Assembly (NCBI GenBank): GCA_003648395.1
Contig: QMPB01000157.1
Span: 1 to 8,613, forward strand
DNA length: 8,613 nt
Source: Bacteroidota bacterium
GTDB lineage: Bacteria > Bacteroidota > Bacteroidia > Bacteroidales > UBA1556
Direction: 5' to 3'
Below the pieces are notes generated by a model. The model saw nothing but the letters and a program-made list of their open reading frames with translations. It ran no database searches and was not told the DNA's origin. Below are positions 5,908-8,613 of the stretch, in pieces. How positions within the stretch are numbered: the stretch's first letter is position 1; each line of letters opens with the position of its first letter. The position numbers were made by a program, and so were the translations under genes.

Positions 5908-6993
5908 ATGGCAATCAAAAAGAAAATAGGTACTTCATTAAAAGTAAATGCTGGAATTGAAAAGCCTTCTTCTATTAATAATTTGTTTCTTGAGAAACTA
6001 AAAAATAAGAAGAAAGTAAATACTGATGCCAAATACTATATCAATGGTATTTTAAATAATGACGTAAAAATTCTTGCACAGGCTATTACCCTAATAGAGA
6101 GTTCGAATAATAAGCATCGAGCTATGGCTCAGGATATTCTAGAAGCGTGTATTCCTAAGTCTGGAAAATCAGTTCGAGTTGGCATTACTGGGGTTCCTGG
6201 CGTTGGTAAGAGCACTTTTATTGAGTCCATTGGCAAACACCTAACATCACAAGGATATAAAGTAGCAGTACTCGCTATTGATCCAAGTTCAAGCAGAAAT
6301 AAAGGTAGTATTTTGGGCGACAAAACAAGGATGGAATCATTGGCAAATGATAAAAATGCATTTATTCGTCCAAGTCCTTCCTCTGGTTCTCTTGGAGGAG
6401 TAACTCAAAAAACCCGCGAAACCATCTCGCTTTGCGAAGCCGCTGGGTTTAATATTATATTGGTTGAAACTGTAGGAGTAGGGCAAAGCGAAACCGCTGT
6501 TCATTCTATGGTAGATTTCTTTTTGCTGCTTATGTTAGCAGGAGCGGGTGATGAGCTACAAGGCATTAAACGTGGTATTATAGAAATGTGCGATGCTATT
6601 TTTATTAATAAAGCCGATGGTGATAATTTTATAAAGGCTAAGAGCTCTCGAATTCAATATTCGAATGCTTTGCATCTATTCCCAGTGCCAGACTCTGGCT
6701 GGGTGCCTACTGCGGGTATTTGCTCAGCTATTTCTAACTTTAATATTGATGAAGTATGGAAACTAATTCTGAAATATGTAGAATATACTAAAGCAAATAA
6801 TTATTTTGAAGAAAATAGAAAACATCAAGAAATTATACGCCTTTACGAACAAATTGAACTAAAGCTTAAGGCTTTGTTCTATAATAACGACGAAATGCAA
6901 AATAATATTATTAAGGCCAAGAAAAAAATTACTCAAAACACTGCTAGTGCTTATCAGTTGGCAGATGAGCTTATTAAGAAATATAAGGAGTAA
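5908..6993 (+). CDS. meaB: MeaB/ArgK-type G3E GTPase, methylmalonyl-CoA mutase chaperone
   Basis: A cytoplasmic GTPase of the G3E group. Known MeaB proteins guard B12-dependent methylmalonyl-CoA mutase, gating cofactor loading and protecting it from inactivation. The 361-residue protein has the usual core plus an N-terminal helical extension (about 1-90, with YINGILNNDVKILAQAITLIES). GTPase motifs are: Walker A GVPGVGKST (95-103); IDPSSS (124-129); the PSSGSLGGV switch region (156-164); ETVGVGQSE (187-195) containing the G3 element; and NKAD (234-237) for guanine specificity. A C-terminal dimerisation arm (about 290-361) follows. The gene starts 12 bases after the thioredoxin-like gene, probably in one transcript. 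No mutase genes are in the window, so the usual partner, if present, is elsewhere. The older name ArgK (arginine transport kinase) is considered a misannotation. The family is certain; the partner is inferred. Confidence 0.95.
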   Translation: MAIKKKIGTSLKVNAGIEKPSSINNLFLEKLKNKKKVNTDAKYYINGILNNDVKILAQAITLIESSNNKHRAMAQDILEACIPKSGKSVRVGITGVPGVGKSTFIESIGKHLTSQGYKVAVLAIDPSSSRNKGSILGDKTRMESLANDKNAFIRPSPSSGSLGGVTQKTRETISLCEAAGFNIILVETVGVGQSETAVHSMVDFFLLLMLAGAGDELQGIKRGIIEMCDAIFINKADGDNFIKAKSSRIQYSNALHLFPVPDSGWVPTAGICSAISNFNIDEVWKLILKYVEYTKANNYFEENRKHQEIIRLYEQIELKLKALFYNNDEMQNNIIKAKKKITQNTASAYQLADELIKKYKE

Positions 6994-7010
6994 TTATTAT
7001 TCTTAATAAG
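6970..7010 (+). repeat. Perfect 11-base inverted repeat across the meaB stop codon
   Basis: CTTATTAAGAA (6970-6980) is the exact reverse complement of TTCTTAATAAG (7000-7010). The 19-base loop holds the last meaB codons and its TAA (6991-6993). No U-run follows the second arm, so it is not a standard terminator. It may stabilise the 3' end of the meaB transcript or weaken read-through into mutS. All pairs but two are A-T, so the fold is modest. Confidence 0.5.
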
Positions 7011-7069
7011 TCGCTAATAATTGTTTAAAAAAGCTAAAAAGATTTCTGAGAATCAACATCATAAATTCC

Positions 7070-7077
7070 TAATTTTG
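7070..7077 (+). promoter_or_regulatory. Candidate -7 promoter box (TAATTTTG) for mutS
   Basis: TAATTTTG matches TAnnTTTG and ends four bases before the mutS ATG (7082). Transcription would begin at about the A of the ATG, predicting a leaderless or near-leaderless mRNA. A clear TTTG -33 element is not found (the nearest is TTTC at 7043-7046). Confidence 0.4.
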
Positions 7078-7081
7078 AATA

Positions 7082-8613
7082 ATGGCAAAGAAGATAGAAA
7101 AGAAGGTAAAGGAAACACCTTTGATGAAGCAATATAATAGCATAAAGGCTAAGCATCCGACAGCTTTATTACTTTTTAGAGTAGGTGATTTTTATGAAAC
7201 ATTTGGCGAAGATGCCATAAAAGCATCAAGGATTCTTGGTATTACGCTTACCAAACGCGCCAATGGCAGTGCTTCTTTTATCGAACTTGCAGGTTTTCCT
7301 CATCATAGTGTAGAAACGTATTTGCCAAAACTTGTTCGTGCAGGACAGAAGGTTGCAGTTTGTGATCAGTTGGAAGACCCTAAATTAACTAAAACCATAG
7401 TAAAACGTGGTGTTACAGAGCTTATTACGCCAGGTATTGCATATAATGATAAAGTACTTGATTATAAAGAGAATAACTTTTTGGCAAGTGTGTTTTTCGA
7501 AGGAAAAAGTGGAGGAGTTTCATTCTTGGATATTTCTACTGGTGAGTATTTTGTTGCAGAAGGAGATATTGAGTATATTGATAAACTACTTCAAAGCTTT
7601 CTTCCTTCGGAGGTTATTATCCGCAGGGATTTAAAGACTAAATTTCAAGAAATATTTGGTGATAAATACTATATTACAACTTTTGAAGATTGGGTATTCA
7701 CCTTTGATTATGCCTATGATTTATTGAATAAACAATTTGGCACAACATCTCTTAAGGGTTATGGCATTGAAAATATGAATAATTCTATTATTTCGGCAGG
7801 AGCAATATTACATTATCTATCAGAAACTAAGCACGATAAGATAAAACATATTACTAAGCTTAGTAGGATAGAGGCTGAAAGATATGTGTGGCTAGATAGA
7901 TTTACCATAAGAAATTTAGAGCTAATAAATTCTTCGCATGAAGATGCAACAAGTCTTCTTGATGTGATTGATGATACCAAAAGCCCGATGGGTAGCCGCT
8001 TGATACGACGATGGATTGTGCTTCCTCTAAAAGATAAGGCTCAAATAGATGAAAGGCTAAATATAGTTGATTATTTTCATAATAAGATACAAGATGAAGA
8101 GAATATTGGTGAACTAATAAAAACTGTTGGTGACTTAGAAAGACTTATATCAAAAGTTTCGATAAGTAAGATTAATCCTCGTGAAATCATGCAGTTAAGT
8201 TTTGCTTTAGAGACTATTCCTGAGTTTAAGAAATCACTAATTTTCACTAAAATACCAGCATTGGAGCGTATGGCCGAACAGCTGAATCCATGTAGGACAA
8301 TGTATGATAAAATTAAGAAAACTATAAATCCTGAAGCGCCAGTAATGGTAAATAAAGGATCTGTTATTCTTAATGGTGTAAATCAGGAGCTCGATGATTT
8401 AAGATATATTACAACTTCGAGTAAAGAGATATTAAATAGTATAAAAGAGCGCGAATCTAAGAGAACAGGTATTCCTAGTCTTAAGATTGGTTTTAATAAT
8501 GTATTTGGCTATTATCTTGAAGTTACCAAAACTCATATCGATAAAGTTCCTGAGGAATGGAATCGTAAGCAAACGCTAACAAACTATGAAAGATATATAA
8601 CTCCAGAGCTCAA
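7082..8613 (+). CDS. mutS: DNA mismatch repair protein MutS, N-terminal part (runs off the window)
   Basis: MutS recognises base mismatches and small loops in DNA and starts repair with MutL. The frame is open from ATG 7082 to the window edge: 510 codons plus two bases of a family that is usually about 850-880 residues. Visible parts are the mismatch-binding domain (about 1-125) with the Phe-x-Glu motif F37-Y38-E39 in RVGDFYETFGEDA; AGFPHHSVETYLPKLV and VAVCDQLEDP; the connector domain (about 130-260, with FLDISTGEYF); and the lever domain with SRLIRRWIVLPL. The start of the clamp follows, with GFNNVFGYYLEVTK (470-483) and NYERYITPEL at the very end. The ATPase domain and stop lie outside the window, so completeness cannot be judged. 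There is no SD, and a promoter-like box lies four bases upstream. It follows meaB by 88 bases and is probably transcribed on its own. Confidence 0.97.
   Translation, partial: MAKKIEKKVKETPLMKQYNSIKAKHPTALLLFRVGDFYETFGEDAIKASRILGITLTKRANGSASFIELAGFPHHSVETYLPKLVRAGQKVAVCDQLEDPKLTKTIVKRGVTELITPGIAYNDKVLDYKENNFLASVFFEGKSGGVSFLDISTGEYFVAEGDIEYIDKLLQSFLPSEVIIRRDLKTKFQEIFGDKYYITTFEDWVFTFDYAYDLLNKQFGTTSLKGYGIENMNNSIISAGAILHYLSETKHDKIKHITKLSRIEAERYVWLDRFTIRNLELINSSHEDATSLLDVIDDTKSPMGSRLIRRWIVLPLKDKAQIDERLNIVDYFHNKIQDEENIGELIKTVGDLERLISKVSISKINPREIMQLSFALETIPEFKKSLIFTKIPALERMAEQLNPCRTMYDKIKKTINPEAPVMVNKGSVILNGVNQELDDLRYITTSSKEILNSIKERESKRTGIPSLKIGFNNVFGYYLEVTKTHIDKVPEEWNRKQTLTNYERYITPEL

Noticed and set aside
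5571..6032. Minus-strand open frame of 153 codons across the thioredoxin-like gene and the meaB start
   Set aside because: It lies opposite two well-supported genes and their junction; its Phe/Ser/Ile-rich composition is what the complement of AT-rich, Lys-rich coding DNA gives, and no motif is visible.
7407..7634. Plus-strand open frame of 75 codons inside mutS
   Set aside because: It is in another frame within the intact MutS coding sequence, which reads continuously with family motifs on both sides.
1..8613. Mobile element, CRISPR, toxin-antitoxin or defence system
   Set aside because: No direct repeats with spacers, transposase motifs, terminal inverted repeats or small paired unknown genes were found; the region is mostly conserved housekeeping genes.

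Overview
The window is an AT-rich stretch (well below half G+C by eye) that looks like a chromosome segment from a member of the Bacteroidota. Three things point there. The IF3, L35, L20, ThrRS and MutS proteins read like the Bacteroidota forms. Several genes have a TAnnTTTG box, the Bacteroidota primary sigma factor -7 element, just upstream. Most starts lack a Shine-Dalgarno (SD) sequence and have A-rich or AT-rich leaders instead. All genes are on the + strand.

Layout. The window opens in the last ~103 codons of a probable beta-propeller-type protein of unknown function (1-312). A 242-base gap with a promoter candidate leads into a translation cluster: thrS (555-2492), infC (2527-3084), rpmI (3114-3308) and rplT (3442-3786). 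A strong intrinsic terminator (3811-3841) closes it. Next comes a 479-residue multi-pass membrane protein that resembles GT-C glycosyltransferases (3859-5298). It is followed by an exported thioredoxin-fold protein with a CxxS motif (5356-5895) and, 12 bases later, a MeaB/ArgK-type G3E GTPase (5908-6993). The window ends inside mutS (7082 to beyond 8613; 510 codons present).

How the genes relate. thrS-infC-rpmI-rplT is a classical translation operon: threonine charging, initiation factor 3 and two large-subunit ribosomal proteins. In other bacteria it is controlled by IF3 (through a non-AUG start codon) and by L20 (through an mRNA structure). Both kinds of control have a plausible counterpart here. 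infC appears to start at ATA behind the only perfect AGGAGG in front of any gene in the window, and the 133-base rpmI-rplT gap can fold into two stem-loops. The membrane protein, the thioredoxin-like protein and MeaB have no obvious shared pathway.

I see no mobile element, CRISPR array, tRNA, rRNA or defence system. Nothing in the window amounts to a new multi-gene system. The most interesting signals are regulatory: the infC start region and the rplT leader. Several gene starts given here differ from the longest possible reading frame; the reasons are given in each entry.
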